DNA of 64,000 bases from Actinomycetes bacterium. GTDB lineage: Bacteria; Actinomycetota; Acidimicrobiia; Acidimicrobiales; Ilumatobacteraceae. The notes beneath the pieces were generated by a model. It was not told where the DNA came from and searched no databases. It saw nothing but the letters and a program-made list of their open reading frames with translations. Shown here piece by piece: positions 32,574 to 40,551 of this stretch; positions within the stretch are counted from its first letter, which is position 1, and the number at the start of each line of letters is the position of its first letter. The translations under genes were made by a program, and so were the position numbers. The stretch spans positions 124,001-188,000 of the forward strand of contig JAIOPC010000014.1 of NCBI GenBank assembly GCA_021414085.1, read 5' to 3'.

Positions 32574-32996
32574 ATGACAAAGCCCATAGTCGTCGGCGTC
32601 GATCAGAGCGAGACCGCCCGTCGGGCAGCCTTCCGCGCAGCTGAACTGGCGACGGCGCTCGGCGTTCCGTTGCACCTTGTGATGGCGGTCAGCCGCGGTC
32701 GGGCCGATGGACTGGCAACCGAGACAGGGCGTCACGTCGACTGGCTGGCTGGAGCGGAGCAGTTTCTCCACGCGTTGATGGGTGAGCTGAACGTTGCGGC
32801 AATCACCGGTTCCGTCGTGCCCGACGATCCCGCAACCGCAATGTGCGACGAGGCGACTCGGCTCGACGCGCAGATGATCGTCGTCGGCAACAAACGCGTT
32901 CAGGGAATCGCACGCGTGCTCGGCGCCATCGCGCTTGATGTTGCTCGTCAGGCATCGTGCGATGTGCTGATCAGCGATACCACCGACGACGAGTGA
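32574..32996 (+). CDS. Universal stress protein (UspA family), single domain
   Basis: 140 aa. Begins KPIVVGVDQSETARRA, the typical strand plus D/S. The C-terminal ATP loop MIVVGNKRVQGIARVLGAIALDV follows the G-x2-G-x9-G pattern with slight deviation. Likely binds ATP and helps survival in stationary phase or low oxygen. TAATAT lies 8 bases before the ATG without a ribosome site, so possibly leaderless. Confidence 0.9.
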   Translation: MTKPIVVGVDQSETARRAAFRAAELATALGVPLHLVMAVSRGRADGLATETGRHVDWLAGAEQFLHALMGELNVAAITGSVVPDDPATAMCDEATRLDAQMIVVGNKRVQGIARVLGAIALDVARQASCDVLISDTTDDE

Positions 32997-33076
32997 CCGA
33001 CCGATAACTGGCGCCGATTAGCGCTTCGAACTGCTGGGCCTGCTTGCCGAGGTACTGGCCGGCTGAGGAACAGTTG

Positions 33077-33089
33077 TAGGGTCGGCCGT
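33077..33089 (+). promoter_or_regulatory. Leaderless-type promoter of the DUF2231 gene
   Basis: TAGGGT (33077-33082), seven bases, ATG 33090; no ribosome site. Confidence 0.45.
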
Positions 33090-33578
33090 ATGGAAATCGA
33101 CCAACTTTTCGGCCTACCCGCCCACCCACTGCTAGTGCATTTGCCGGTGATCGTGGTGCCAGTTGCCGCGCTGCTGGCGGTCGTTTTCGCATTTCGTCCG
33201 GCGTGGCTCGACCGCTTTGGCTGGGGTCTGGTCGTGCTTTCGGGCGTCGGAGCGCTGGGCGCGATTCTGGCCGCTGGTAGCGGCGAGGCATTGGAAGAGA
33301 ACGTGAAGCGCACGTCTGCACTCGAGGACCACATCGAGATGGGTGATGTCGCTCAAACTGTCGCCATCATCTTCTTCTTCGTCGTGCTCGCGGTCGTCGT
33401 GCTGCGCTACTTCGCTCGCAAGAAGACCGAGACGGCCGGAGTGTGGGCGATGATCTCGTCGAAGGCCGGTGCGATCGTCATCGCCGCCGCCCTCGTACTG
33501 TCGGCAAGCGGCGCGATGTACACCATCGTCCAAGCCGGACACCAGGGGGCCAAGGCAACCTGGGAAACCAAGCGCTAA
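33090..33578 (+). CDS. DUF2231-like membrane protein
   Basis: 162 aa with four helices (about 15-36, 45-63, 86-108, 125-148). The N-terminal LPAHPLLVHLPVIVVPVAAL is the HPxxVHxP motif of DUF2231. The family's role is unclear; heme or quinone interaction has been suggested from the conserved histidines. It is followed after 12 bp by the phosphonomutase-like gene and may share its transcript. Confidence 0.82.
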   Translation: MEIDQLFGLPAHPLLVHLPVIVVPVAALLAVVFAFRPAWLDRFGWGLVVLSGVGALGAILAAGSGEALEENVKRTSALEDHIEMGDVAQTVAIIFFFVVLAVVVLRYFARKKTETAGVWAMISSKAGAIVIAAALVLSASGAMYTIVQAGHQGAKATWETKR

Positions 33579-33590
33579 CGGGACAGAACA

Positions 33591-34391
33591 ATGAAGTCGA
33601 TCGACGACCGACGCGCTCGCTTCCGCGCCTTGCATCAATCGGGCACCTTCGTGATGCCCAACCCGTACGACATCGGTAGCGCTCGACTGCTGGCTGCGCT
33701 CGGCTTCGAAGCACTGGCCACCACGAGCGCAGGCCACGCGGGCACGCTGGGCCGACTCGACATGCAGGTGTCGCGCGACGAGTTGCTGCAACACGTTGCC
33801 GCCATGACGGCCTCGGTCGACGTGCCGTTCAACGCCGACTCGGAGCGTCTCTTCTCCGAGGATCTCGCCGGTGTCGCCCAGTCAGTCGTCGCGCTCGCCG
33901 AGGCTGGTGCCGCGGGCTGCAGCATCGAAGACTGGAACCCGGCAACGAACGCGATCGACGGCGTTGACATCGCTGTTGCGCGAGTGCAGGCCGCGGCCGA
34001 TGCCGCCGCCGCACACGGAGTACTGCTCACCGCGCGTTGCGAGAATCACCTGCACGGGGTGAACAATCTCGACGACACGATTCGTCGGCTCTGCGCTTAT
34101 CGCGATGCTGGCGCCTCGGCGGTGTACGCGCCGGGGCTCGTCGAGCTCGACCAAATCGAGCGGGTGGTCACGACGGTCGGTGTGCCCGTCAACGTGTTGC
34201 TTTGGCCCGGCGGGCCAACCGTGGCGCAACTCGCAAGCGTCGGCGTGCGTCGCGTGTCGGTGGGCGGCACGCTGGCGCGGATCGCGCACGGTGCGGTTGT
34301 GCAGGCGGCACAGCAGTTGCTCGCAGAGGGCGCCATCGACCCAGCGTTGATGGTCGACGGCGCCCTTCTGCGCCGAGCATTTACTGACTGA
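33591..34391 (+). CDS. Isocitrate lyase / PEP mutase family protein
   Basis: 266 aa. FVMPNPYDIGSARLLAALGF, ALATTSAGHAGTLG, PFNADSERLF, AGAAGCSIEDWN and LLTARCENHLHG follow the family order of the phosphoenolpyruvate mutase/methylisocitrate lyase superfamily. The strict KKCGH catalytic loop of true isocitrate lyases is absent. Probably a 2-oxo acid or oxaloacetate-type C-C bond lyase/hydrolase. It ends 3 bp before the convergent DUF4389 gene. Confidence 0.88.
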   Translation: MKSIDDRRARFRALHQSGTFVMPNPYDIGSARLLAALGFEALATTSAGHAGTLGRLDMQVSRDELLQHVAAMTASVDVPFNADSERLFSEDLAGVAQSVVALAEAGAAGCSIEDWNPATNAIDGVDIAVARVQAAADAAAAHGVLLTARCENHLHGVNNLDDTIRRLCAYRDAGASAVYAPGLVELDQIERVVTTVGVPVNVLLWPGGPTVAQLASVGVRRVSVGGTLARIAHGAVVQAAQQLLAEGAIDPALMVDGALLRRAFTD

Positions 34392-34394
34392 GCG

Positions 34395-34979
34395 TTACGA
34401 CTCCGTCGAGAACGGCGGGTAGACGTCGGTCAGCAGCATCGTGTACGCGCTCAGGCGAAGGCTGGCATTCATGCCCTTCAACACCCAACCACGTATTGCT
34501 GCTGGCCACTTGCCCGTGAACAGCACGGCGAAGAATGCGATCAGCTGACATACGCAGGCGACGATCATGATCAAGAGCGTGAACAGCATCACCGGGATTG
34601 CCCACAGGATGCGCAGTGCGCAGGTGAGTCGGTTGCGGCCTTCCAGCGTCGGCTGCAGGTTCACCTGAACCGGAGTCGTGCCGGGGTCGGCGGGTGTTGA
34701 GGTGAACTCGAACGGTGGGAACTGATCGTGCAGACAACTGGCGTATGCCATCGCGCGATTTTGGTAGCGCAGCGACATGCAGATCATGTTGGAAAGTCCC
34801 TCAGGCATTTTGCCGGTGAACAGAATTGCGAACCACGAGATCACTGCACAGACCTCGGCCACGGTGTTGAGCACGTAGCCGATGACTAGGTGGGGGATCG
34901 CCATGAAAATCTGGCCGATTGGACGCCAGTTGGCGAGCTTGTCGGGAGTCTGAACCTCAATTGTTGCGGGATACGCCAT
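34395..34979 (-). CDS. DUF4389 membrane protein (two copies of the unit)
   Basis: 194 aa. Two hydrophobic hairpins contain the paired motif FAILFTGKMPEGLSNMICMS and FAVLFTGKWPAAIRGWVLKG, the DUF4389 hallmark, each followed by an amphipathic helix. RWLxxIP-type WRPIGQIFMAIPHLVIG and ALRILWAIPVMLFTL segments precede them. A typical actinobacterial inner-membrane protein of unknown role. GGAG precedes ATG 34979. Confidence 0.85.
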   Translation of the reverse strand: MAYPATIEVQTPDKLANWRPIGQIFMAIPHLVIGYVLNTVAEVCAVISWFAILFTGKMPEGLSNMICMSLRYQNRAMAYASCLHDQFPPFEFTSTPADPGTTPVQVNLQPTLEGRNRLTCALRILWAIPVMLFTLLIMIVACVCQLIAFFAVLFTGKWPAAIRGWVLKGMNASLRLSAYTMLLTDVYPPFSTES

Positions 34980-35043
34980 GCCACTTCTCCTCGTTTTTCG
35001 CTGGTCGGGCCGACCAGTGCGATCAACGCGGAGCGTACACCGG

Positions 35044-35916
35044 TCAGTTCACGGCAGGCATGACCTGCTCGACGAAGCGCTGCACCGGTTCCAGCGACTT
35101 CGGGTGGCCGAAGTCGAGCACGAAGTGCTGCACGCCGAGGTCGGCCTTGTGTTGCAGCAGCTCGACCCACTGCTCGCTCTCTGTATCGGTTTCCGGCAAT
35201 GCGCGTTCGACGGTGGTGGTCACTTCGATGTCGGCCGGTTTGCGGCCGGCGCGCTCGGCGGCCGCGTGCACGATGCCGAGTCGACGCTTCCACACTTCGT
35301 CGTCGCGGAATGATCCGTTCCACATATCGGCTAGGCGACCAACAAGTGGCAACCCAACTTTCTCGCCCGAGCTGCCGATGCAGATGCGCGGCACGGGATC
35401 GGGGAGCGGCGGCGCGCTCGCGCCGTCGATCCGGAAGTGGCGGCCTGCGAACGACGGCTCGTCCTGCGTCCACATCAGACGGCAGATAGTGATGACTTCC
35501 TCCAACTGTTCGAAGCGCACCTTCGCGCTTGGGAAGTCGTAGCCGTACGCGCGATATTCGTCGTCGCGCCAGCCGGCACCGATGCCGAGCGTGAAGCGAC
35601 CGCCCGACAGCACCTGCAACGTTGCGGCCATCTTCGCCGTCAACGCCGGCGGCCGGTAACCCTGGCCCAACACGTGATGGCACAACTGCACGTTGGGATA
35701 GCGCGCCGCCAGCCAAGTGAGTGTCGTCCATGCCTCCATGAATGGGTCGGTCTTCGCATCGAAGCCGTAGAAGTGATCCGCAATCCACAGCGAATCGAAA
35801 TGCGCCATCGCCGTCGGAAGGATGTGTTCGTCCTGATACATGACGATCGGTTGCTGATCGCTCCACCTGTTGCCGATCACCGGCGACAACCATCCAAACT
35901 TGATTGGCGCCGTCAT
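35044..35916 (-). CDS. LLM class F420-dependent oxidoreductase
   Basis: 290 aa from ATG 35916. Barrel and cofactor features: FDSLWIADHFYGFDAKTDP, VLGQGYRPPALTAKMAATL, GGRFTLGIGAGWRDDEYRAY and PRICIGSSGEKVGLPLVGRL. Coenzyme F420 is the likely hydride carrier. Its start overlaps the stop of the SRPBCC gene by 4 bp. It is the third gene of the wax ester synthase-SRPBCC-LLM operon, so it may oxidise or reduce a lipid-derived substrate. Confidence 0.9.
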   Translation of the reverse strand: MTAPIKFGWLSPVIGNRWSDQQPIVMYQDEHILPTAMAHFDSLWIADHFYGFDAKTDPFMEAWTTLTWLAARYPNVQLCHHVLGQGYRPPALTAKMAATLQVLSGGRFTLGIGAGWRDDEYRAYGYDFPSAKVRFEQLEEVITICRLMWTQDEPSFAGRHFRIDGASAPPLPDPVPRICIGSSGEKVGLPLVGRLADMWNGSFRDDEVWKRRLGIVHAAAERAGRKPADIEVTTTVERALPETDTESEQWVELLQHKADLGVQHFVLDFGHPKSLEPVQRFVEQVMPAVN

Positions 35917-36365
35917 TTCGCCTCGAGCGTCGCCTTCACCCGCGCCAGCGTGCGCTCCATACCCTTGGTCATCATGCGCGGGCGAGAGAGAACCTTCTCG
36001 TAAATGAAGCCGACGAAGCCCTGCGGTTCGTAGCTGAAGCTCTCGGTCACTCGCGTGCCACCAGCGGCGGGCTCCAGCACGTAACTCCAGTTGGTGTAAC
36101 CGGCCGCACAGAACTCGAAGCGACTGTTCGGCTCGCAGGCGGTGACCTCCGACGTTGTGGTCCACTTCTTCACCACTTTGCCGGCGATGCGCGCGATGTT
36201 GTCGCCTTCGAACTTGGCTCCCTTCGCTGGTCCGGTGGAATCGGGCACCCAGCGGGCCGATGTGCACTCCGGACTCCACTCACCCATGCGCGTTACGTCG
36301 GTGAGTGCAGCCCACACATCCTGGGGCGACCGGTTGATCTCGATCGTTGCCGTGCCTGTTCTCAT
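35913..36365 (-). CDS. SRPBCC (START/Bet v 1-like) lipid-binding protein
   Basis: 150 aa. IEINRSPQDVWAALTDVTRM opening, beta-grip middle (WTTTSEVTACEPNSRFEF, TNWSYVLEPAAGGTRVTE) and long C-terminal helix (RPRMMTKGMERTLARVKATL) are the polyketide cyclase/SRPBCC layout. It should bind a hydrophobic ligand in a deep pocket. ATGA overlaps on both sides tie it to the wax ester synthase upstream and the LLM enzyme downstream. Confidence 0.88.
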   Translation of the reverse strand: MRTGTATIEINRSPQDVWAALTDVTRMGEWSPECTSARWVPDSTGPAKGAKFEGDNIARIAGKVVKKWTTTSEVTACEPNSRFEFCAAGYTNWSYVLEPAAGGTRVTESFSYEPQGFVGFIYEKVLSRPRMMTKGMERTLARVKATLEAK

Positions 36366-37816
36366 TGCTGAATCTCCCTCATCAGGTTGTCGATTTCTTC
36401 GATGTGCAAGTCGGCGAGGTGCCACACGTCGGGCACCAATTCGCCAGCGGCGACGATGCCAAACTCCAGGCGGTCTAGGTAGCTGTGCACGGTGATGTTC
36501 AGTCCCATTCCGTCCGCAACGATCGAGACTGGTATGTACGACTCCATACGTGCGCCCGCGAAGTAGAGCGGTTGTCGTGGGCCGGGCACGTTGGAGATGG
36601 TCAGGTTGGTTGGCAGGTTGATGCGACCGGCCATGCGCGACACCAAGCGCAGCGCAGCGGTAGCGACAACCGGCGAGGCGGTCTGCGCAACATCGCTGAG
36701 CGTGTCGGCTGGCACCAGATCGAATTGGTGTTTCGCTGCCGCCATTGCATCGCGGCATAGCGCAACTCGCTCCAATGGATCGGCGCAGTTGGTCGGCAAC
36801 TCGGCAACGATGCTCGACACCTTGTTGGTCCACGGATCGGTTTCCGTGCCGGTGCGAATGGAAACTGGCACCATCGCGCGCAACGGCTTGTCGGGCAGCG
36901 CGTCGTGCTCGATCAGGTACTGACGCAGTGCGCCCGCACAAATCGCCATCACTACGTCGTTGACGGTGCCGCCTGTTGCGTTCTTCAATGCCTTGATGGT
37001 TTCCAGCGACGTGCCGCGCATCGCGAAGCTCCGCCGCGCTGTAATCGACTTGTTCCATGGAGTGTTGGGCGCGGGAGTGAGCGGCAACTGAATGCGTCGC
37101 TCGTTGTCGGTCTGCTGGGTGCCGACGCCCGCCACGCTCTTGATTAGGTCGCGCGCCTGTGAGGCCATGCGGCTCATGCTGGTGAGGCCGAGCGCGCCGG
37201 CGACGTTGCGCACCAGCCTGAGCTGCGCGCGCATGCCCTTCACCGGGTTGAGCGCGAGGTGGCGCATTGTCTGTTGCAGCAGTTCACCTTGGCTCGGCGG
37301 TTTTTCGCCCCTCCACTCGCGCGCCTCGGGTTCAGGCGTATCGGCGGCAGTATCGAGCAACATGCTGAGAAGGATGACGCCGGCCGCGCCATCGATCGTC
37401 GCGTGATGGGTCTTCGTCAGCATCGCCCACCGGTCGTCGGCGAGACCCTCGATGACGTACACCTCCCACAACGGCCGCGAGCGATCCATCGGCCGACCAA
37501 CGATGTCGGCAACTTCGTCGGCCAACTGCTCGATGTCGCCGGGCGGGATCAGCGTGAGGTGACGGATGTGAAAGTCAAGATCGAAATCGTCGTCGTCGAT
37601 CCAGTACGGATGATCAAGCTGGAACGGCACCTCCACCAACTTGCGCCGCATCGGTTCCGCCAATCCGACCAAGGCTCCGAAGCGTTGGTGCACTGCCTGC
37701 AACGGGTCGAAGTCGGGTGTTGGCCGCTCGTAGATGCCCAGGCCGCTGACGTGGCCGAACGTCGTCGGGGTCTCCATGTAGAGAAAGCTGGCGTCGAGAC
37801 CGCTGAGCTGTTTCAT
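36362..37816 (-). CDS. Wax ester synthase / diacylglycerol acyltransferase (WS/DGAT)
   Basis: 484 aa, normal length. MKQLSGLDASFLYMETPTT start, catalytic H137-H-A-T-I-D-G143 (HHxxxDG), and the PLF-like and ND-type motifs (VNDVVMAICAGALR; NLTISNVPGPRQPLY). It transfers an acyl group from acyl-CoA to a fatty alcohol or diacylglycerol, making neutral lipid stores; common in actinobacteria. First gene of a three-gene operon with 4 bp overlaps. AGGGA precedes the ATG. Confidence 0.95.
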   Translation of the reverse strand: MKQLSGLDASFLYMETPTTFGHVSGLGIYERPTPDFDPLQAVHQRFGALVGLAEPMRRKLVEVPFQLDHPYWIDDDDFDLDFHIRHLTLIPPGDIEQLADEVADIVGRPMDRSRPLWEVYVIEGLADDRWAMLTKTHHATIDGAAGVILLSMLLDTAADTPEPEAREWRGEKPPSQGELLQQTMRHLALNPVKGMRAQLRLVRNVAGALGLTSMSRMASQARDLIKSVAGVGTQQTDNERRIQLPLTPAPNTPWNKSITARRSFAMRGTSLETIKALKNATGGTVNDVVMAICAGALRQYLIEHDALPDKPLRAMVPVSIRTGTETDPWTNKVSSIVAELPTNCADPLERVALCRDAMAAAKHQFDLVPADTLSDVAQTASPVVATAALRLVSRMAGRINLPTNLTISNVPGPRQPLYFAGARMESYIPVSIVADGMGLNITVHSYLDRLEFGIVAAGELVPDVWHLADLHIEEIDNLMREIQQ

Positions 37817-37876
37817 CTGTTCCCTCGCTTTGGCACCTCGCCCAGTTGGCGACCGTACCTCATTGGCGCGAGGCGG

Positions 37877-38260
37877 TTACCAAACGGCGAGCGGCGCCCC
37901 CGCGTGGATCGCCTCGTCCTTCGTGAGCAGAGGGCAATTCGCTGCCAACGCGTCGCCAACGATCAATCGATCGAAAGGATCGCGAGTCCAGCTGAGCGAA
38001 GCAGCAGCCTGCACGACGGCGAGCAGTGGTTGGTTCACGGTGTACAGACGGATGCGGGATTCCAGGTCGCCGACGATGTCGGCACCACCGACCTTCAGTC
38101 GGCCTATCTCGTGCAGGTACGTCAGTTCCAGTTGAACGATTGGCGAAACAGTCAGCTGTTCGGACTCGAGGAGTTCTTGTCCGTACTGCGTGAAGCGCTC
38201 AATCTCGCCTGTGTACAACCACACGACCGCATGCGTGTCGAGTCGGATCACCCGTGCCAT
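37877..38260 (-). CDS. PIN-domain (VapC-like) ribonuclease toxin
   Basis: 127 aa from ATG 38260, although the open frame runs further upstream in the antitoxin region. Acidic metal residues D8 (RLDTH), E45 (QLELTYL), D94 and D97 (RDPFDRLI) are all present, so the nuclease should be active. LLTKDEAIHAGAPLAVW ends in the usual way. The start overlaps the antitoxin stop by 13 bp. Closest to the COG3744 type of PIN toxins paired with Phd/YefM antitoxins. Confidence 0.92.
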   Translation of the reverse strand: MARVIRLDTHAVVWLYTGEIERFTQYGQELLESEQLTVSPIVQLELTYLHEIGRLKVGGADIVGDLESRIRLYTVNQPLLAVVQAAASLSWTRDPFDRLIVGDALAANCPLLTKDEAIHAGAPLAVW

Positions 38261-38472
38261 TCGCTCGACCAGTCGAGGTGAATGAAGTCGTCGCTGTCTC
38301 CAACGACTACGTCGGATCGGTTGACCAATCGACTGAGTCGAGTGGGTTGTGCGTCGGCGACGATGAGTAGTCGGCGACCGTTGCGTTCGATCTCGACCGG
38401 TTCGCCGGTAGCGAGCACCTGATCGAGCACGCGATAGATGTTCTCCCGCAGCTTGGAGGCGGTGATGGTCAT
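38248..38472 (-). CDS. Phd/YefM-family antitoxin
   Basis: 74 aa. MTITASKLRENIYRVLDQVL and PVEIERNGRRLLIVAD are the antitoxin's DNA-binding N-terminus. The acidic C-terminal tail (GDSDDFIHLDWSSEWHG) would wrap the PIN toxin. ATG 38472 has TATACT six bases upstream (leaderless type). It probably represses its own promoter at the large inverted repeat upstream. Confidence 0.92.
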   Translation of the reverse strand: MTITASKLRENIYRVLDQVLATGEPVEIERNGRRLLIVADAQPTRLSRLVNRSDVVVGDSDDFIHLDWSSEWHG

Positions 38473-38484
38473 TGTCAGAGTATA
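38473..38484 (-). promoter_or_regulatory. Leaderless-type promoter of the VapBC-like pair
   Basis: Minus strand TATACT (38484-38479), six bases, ATG 38472. Directly abuts the palindromic operator. Confidence 0.6.
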
Positions 38485-38486
38485 AC

Positions 38487-38513
38487 ACGTACGTCTGTAT
38501 CTAAGACGTACGT
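38487..38513. promoter_or_regulatory. Perfect 10 bp inverted repeat: toxin-antitoxin operator
   Basis: ACGTACGTCT at 38487-38496 and its exact reverse complement AGACGTACGT at 38504-38513 with a 7 bp spacer. It lies just upstream of the antitoxin -10, the usual site of autorepression by the antitoxin and the toxin-antitoxin complex. Confidence 0.8.
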
Positions 38514-38565
38514 ACGTTCAATTCGAAGCAGTTTTCAACCTTGACTCAGCCAGGATGTTCGATCT

Positions 38566-40200
38566 GTGAGCAGCATCGTGGTGTCCGAACTTGAATACGC
38601 GCCGCCGGCATCCGACTCGCTGTTCTTCGACGTCGGCTTTGGTGTGGCGCCCGGCGAGGTTGCCGCGCTGGTTGGCGCCAACGGAGTCGGCAAGAGCACG
38701 ATCCTGCGCATCCTCTCCGGCGAGCTAGAAGCCGATGAAGGCGAGTTCGCGCTGGGTGGAACTGTTCTGCGAATGACGCAAGACGTGGGCATGTCGCGGC
38801 CGACCGACACGCTGCGCGACATGCTCATCGAGGTGGCACCGACCGCGCTGCGCCAGGCGGGCCGCGCGATGGTCGCTGCCGAGAAGGCGATGCTCGATGG
38901 CAGCGACAGCGGCATGGACTACGCCGAGCACCTCACCCACTGGGGCGACCTCGGTGGCTACGAGTTGGAGATGCAGTGGGCCGCGGCGGCGCGCCGCAGC
39001 GTGAAGACACCGATCGAGGACTTCTCCACGCGGTTGGTCAATGAGTTATCCGGTGGCGAACGAAAGCGGCTGGTGCTCGACCTGTTGCTGAACTCGAACG
39101 CCGACATCCTGTTGCTCGACGAGCCGGACAACTATCTCGACATTCCGACGCGCGTGTGGCTAGAGGCACAGATCAAAGCGTGCAAGAGCACGATCCTTAT
39201 GGTCAGCCACGACCGCACGATGCTCGAAGCGGTCGTGACCAAGGTGATCGTCATCGAAGGCTTCGGCGCATGGGTGCATGGCGGCTCGTACGCAACCTTC
39301 CCCGAAGCGCGCGCTCGGCGCCAGGAACTGCTCGGCAGCGCGCTGAAACGGTGGAACGAGGAAGAGCGCCGCCTGTTCCGCCACATGAAGATCATGAAGC
39401 AGCGCGCCGCGCAGAACCCCGGCAACGCGGCGAAGGCCGACGCGGCCGAGACGCGTTGGCAGAAGTTCCTCGCCATCGGCCCGCCGCCGCCACCAGTGCC
39501 GGACCAAAAGATTCACGTCCGGTTGCGTGGTGCCGACTCGGCGCGACGCGTCGTGCAGTTGCTCGACGTCTCGGTTAACGACTTGTTCCTTCCGTTCAGC
39601 GACGAGGTGCACTTCGGTGAACGTGTTGGCCTGATCGGTCCGAACGGAACTGGCAAGAGTCATCTCCTCGGCGCGCTCGCGGGCACGATCACGTCGTTCG
39701 AAGGCCAGATCAATTTCGGCCCCCGCACGTCGATTGGCACATTCACACAGATCAACGATCGCGCCGACTTCCTCGGTCGCGAGTGCATGGACATCGTGCG
39801 CGATTGCGTGTTTGAGGAAGAGAAGGCGATGAAGGCGCTCGGCCGTTACGGCCTGGCGAGCAACTCTCGGCAGGACTTCAACACGCTCTCAGGTGGCCAG
39901 AAGGCGCGCCTTGAGATCCTGCGCCTCGAGCTAGAAGGCCACAACGTGTTGTTGCTCGACGAGCCGACCGACAACCTCGACATCGATTCGTCCGAAGCGC
40001 TGGAGGGTGCGCTCGACAGCTTCCAGGGAACCGTGATCGCGGTGAGCCACGATCGTGCATTTCTTGCAAGACTCGATCGCTTCATCATGATCAACGACGA
40101 CGGCGATGTGTTCTCGCTGCCTGATTACGAGGTGGCGATGGCTGCGTTGAGCGCGCCGTCAACCACCGGCAAGTTGCGGCTCGCGAAGAAACTCACGTAG
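38566..40200 (+). CDS. ABC-F family ATPase (translation factor / ribosome protection type)
   Basis: 544 aa, two ABC domains and no membrane helices. Walker A GANGVGKST and GPNGTGKSH, signatures LSGGERKRL and LSGGQKARL, Walker B ILLLDEPDNYLDIP and VLLLDEPTDNLDID, with a charged linker (RRLFRHMKIMKQRAAQNPGN) between. ABC-F proteins act at the ribosomal E site, either as general translation factors or antibiotic-resistance proteins. The short linker argues for an Uup/EttA-like housekeeping type more than a resistance type. GTG start, AGGA about 10 bases upstream. Confidence 0.93.
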   Translation: MSSIVVSELEYAPPASDSLFFDVGFGVAPGEVAALVGANGVGKSTILRILSGELEADEGEFALGGTVLRMTQDVGMSRPTDTLRDMLIEVAPTALRQAGRAMVAAEKAMLDGSDSGMDYAEHLTHWGDLGGYELEMQWAAAARRSVKTPIEDFSTRLVNELSGGERKRLVLDLLLNSNADILLLDEPDNYLDIPTRVWLEAQIKACKSTILMVSHDRTMLEAVVTKVIVIEGFGAWVHGGSYATFPEARARRQELLGSALKRWNEEERRLFRHMKIMKQRAAQNPGNAAKADAAETRWQKFLAIGPPPPPVPDQKIHVRLRGADSARRVVQLLDVSVNDLFLPFSDEVHFGERVGLIGPNGTGKSHLLGALAGTITSFEGQINFGPRTSIGTFTQINDRADFLGRECMDIVRDCVFEEEKAMKALGRYGLASNSRQDFNTLSGGQKARLEILRLELEGHNVLLLDEPTDNLDIDSSEALEGALDSFQGTVIAVSHDRAFLARLDRFIMINDDGDVFSLPDYEVAMAALSAPSTTGKLRLAKKLT

Positions 40201-40203
40201 TAC

Positions 40204-40551
40204 GTGCCAACGCTGGACGACGTGCGCGCGGTTGCGGCTCGTCTGGACCGCGCATACGAAGTGTTCGTACGCGATCGGGTGAAGTTCCGCGTCGGACGCA
40301 TTGTTTTCGTTGCGATGAGCCGCGACGAACGAATGATGGGCTTTGCCTTTCCCAAAGATGAACGCGCCGCACTGGTAGCGAGCGAGCCAGCGAAGTTCCT
40401 GCTGCCGCGCGAGCGCGACATGCGCTACAACTGGGTGGTCGTGCGTCTCGATGCGATCGATCAGCAGGAGCTACGCGAGCTGGTCGAGGAAGCCTGGGCA
40501 ATGTGTGTGCCTAAGAAAGTATCGGCCACGTACTTCATGCTTTCTTCATGA
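40204..40551 (+). CDS. MmcQ/YjbR-like protein
   Basis: 115 aa, GTG 3 bp after the ABC-F stop, so coupled. KFRVGRIVFVAMSRDERMMGFAFPKDERAALV and NWVVVRLDAIDQQELRELVEEAW follow the YjbR/CyaY-like DNA-binding fold (MmcQ family) ending in ...MCVPKKV. Function within the cell is unsettled. Overlaps the next gene by 4 bp (ATGA). Confidence 0.82.
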   Translation: MPTLDDVRAVAARLDRAYEVFVRDRVKFRVGRIVFVAMSRDERMMGFAFPKDERAALVASEPAKFLLPRERDMRYNWVVVRLDAIDQQELRELVEEAWAMCVPKKVSATYFMLSS

